Below are positions 6,924 through 7,327 of a DNA stretch of 7,327 bases, piece by piece. The DNA lies in contig DATCDS010000044.1 of the NCBI GenBank assembly GCA_036510515.1, positions 1-7,327 on the forward strand, read 5' to 3'. A program made the position numbers and the translations under genes. The DNA comes from JALYSX01 sp036510515. Lineage in GTDB: Bacteria > Vulcanimicrobiota > Vulcanimicrobiia > Vulcanimicrobiales > Vulcanimicrobiaceae. The notes under the pieces were generated by a model. That model made no database searches. It saw nothing but the letters and a program-made list of their open reading frames with translations, and was not told the origin of the DNA. How positions within the stretch are numbered: the first letter of the stretch is position 1; each line of letters begins with the position of its first letter.

Positions 6924-6927
6924 CTCC
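6924..6927 (-). promoter_or_regulatory. Possible ribosome binding site of the exported-protein gene
   Basis: On the minus strand GGAG precedes the ATG at 6911-6913 by 10 nt. Spacing is at the long end but acceptable. No such site precedes the alternative ATG at 6983-6985. Confidence 0.4.
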
Positions 6928-6983
6928 ATAACCTGTTGAATATCGAGGCTGCTTGGTGCCCCGCCGAGGAGCGCTGAGGTGGC

Positions 6984-7010
6984 ATTGTAAGCTGTCATTT
7001 ACGATGTCAA
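6984..7010 (-). promoter_or_regulatory. Sigma-70-like promoter for the exported-protein gene
   Basis: Read on the minus strand, a perfect -35 hexamer TTGACA (7005-7010) is followed after 15 nt by TACAAT (6984-6989), five of six matches to the -10 consensus. The 15-nt spacer is shorter than the usual 17, so strength is uncertain. Transcription would begin near 6977, giving a leader of about 60 nt before the ATG at 6911-6913. It is the only clear promoter-like pair I saw in the window. Confidence 0.5.
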
Positions 7011-7036
7011 GCCTAAGGACGTTGCGCGAGCCTTGC

Positions 7037-7327
7037 TTAGACGCGGAGTTTGTAGCCGACGGTCATCATTCGCAGGGCGATCCAGAACGCGACGACGGCC
7101 AGAACACAGATCGTGGCGACCGAGAGCCAGAGCGGGAGATACGATTGCTCCGTATAGGAATAGCGGAAGGCGTCGATCGTGTAGAACATCGGATTGAACA
7201 ACTCGGCGCGGCGCAGGAACGGCGGCAGCAGCGTCGCGGCGGTGAAGACGCCGCCCACGAACGTCAGCGGCGTGATGACGAAGGTCGTCAGCACGGCCAA
7301 ATGGTCGAACTTCTCGGCCATCAAGCC
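7037..7327 (-). CDS. ABC-2 type transporter permease, C-terminal part (YadH-like)
   Basis: Only the last ~96 residues lie in the window; the frame is open at the right edge and the start is outside it. The TTG near the edge is an internal leucine codon. The visible sequence has the ABC-2 permease signature FVITPLTFVGGVFTAATLLPPFLRR, then the conserved LFNPMFYTIDAFRYSY loop, and a final hydrophobic helix (LWLSVATICVLAVVAFWIALRMM) with a short basic tail. This resembles E. coli YadH, the membrane half of an exporter whose ATPase partner (YadG-like) would be expected upstream, beyond the right edge. The protein sits in the inner membrane; the cargo (drug, polysaccharide or lipid) cannot be told. 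No convincing terminator is seen in the short space after its stop. Confidence 0.9.
   Translation of the reverse strand, partial: GLMAEKFDHLAVLTTFVITPLTFVGGVFTAATLLPPFLRRAELFNPMFYTIDAFRYSYTEQSYLPLWLSVATICVLAVVAFWIALRMMTVGYKLRV

Noticed and set aside
6914..6985. Upstream ATG (6983-6985) for the exported protein
   Set aside because: It coincides with the -10-like element, has no ribosome site, and would place 24 extra residues before an otherwise normal signal peptide.
7013..7040. Imperfect inverted repeat CTAAGG...CCTTGCTTAG after the ABC-2 permease stop
   Set aside because: The stem is interrupted, the loop is long and no T-run follows, so it is not a credible terminator.

Overview
The window is high-GC bacterial DNA with dense gene packing and Shine-Dalgarno-like sites in front of most starts. 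It carries eight protein-coding genes, two of them cut by the window edges. I see no RNA gene, IS element, CRISPR array or long repeat. The species cannot be read from it. A GC-rich uncultured-type lineage such as Candidatus Eremiobacterota (WPS-2) is a guess from general gene content and should be treated as weak.

Layout. Positions 1-4459 hold four tightly packed plus-strand genes: a 5'-truncated GlcE-like FAD-binding oxidoreductase, a DUF2600/YtpB-like terpene cyclase (tetraprenyl-beta-curcumene synthase family), an Xaa-Pro aminopeptidase (PepP type) and a TIGR01777-type SDR epimerase. The gaps of 2, 33 and 16 nt suggest one transcript, although the functions do not form an obvious single pathway. 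Thioredoxin reductase (trxB) follows on the minus strand, tail-to-tail with the epimerase across only 4 nt. It diverges from a plus-strand gene for a protein with an N-terminal Cro/XRE-like helix-turn-helix segment joined to a glyoxalase-II-like metallo-beta-lactamase domain. After that comes a lower-GC minus-strand gene for a small exported protein of unknown function, with a TTGACA/TACAAT-like promoter in front of it. The window ends inside a minus-strand gene for the membrane subunit of an ABC-2 (YadH-like) exporter.

How the genes relate. Most are household enzymes. The most unusual are the sesquarterpene-cyclase-like protein, the HTH-MBL fusion beside trxB, and the orphan exported protein. 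That last gene stands apart by base composition (about 55% G+C over the counted part, against about 65-75% in counted neighbouring lines) and by lacking the strong GATC enrichment of its neighbours. I found no convincing new multi-gene system.
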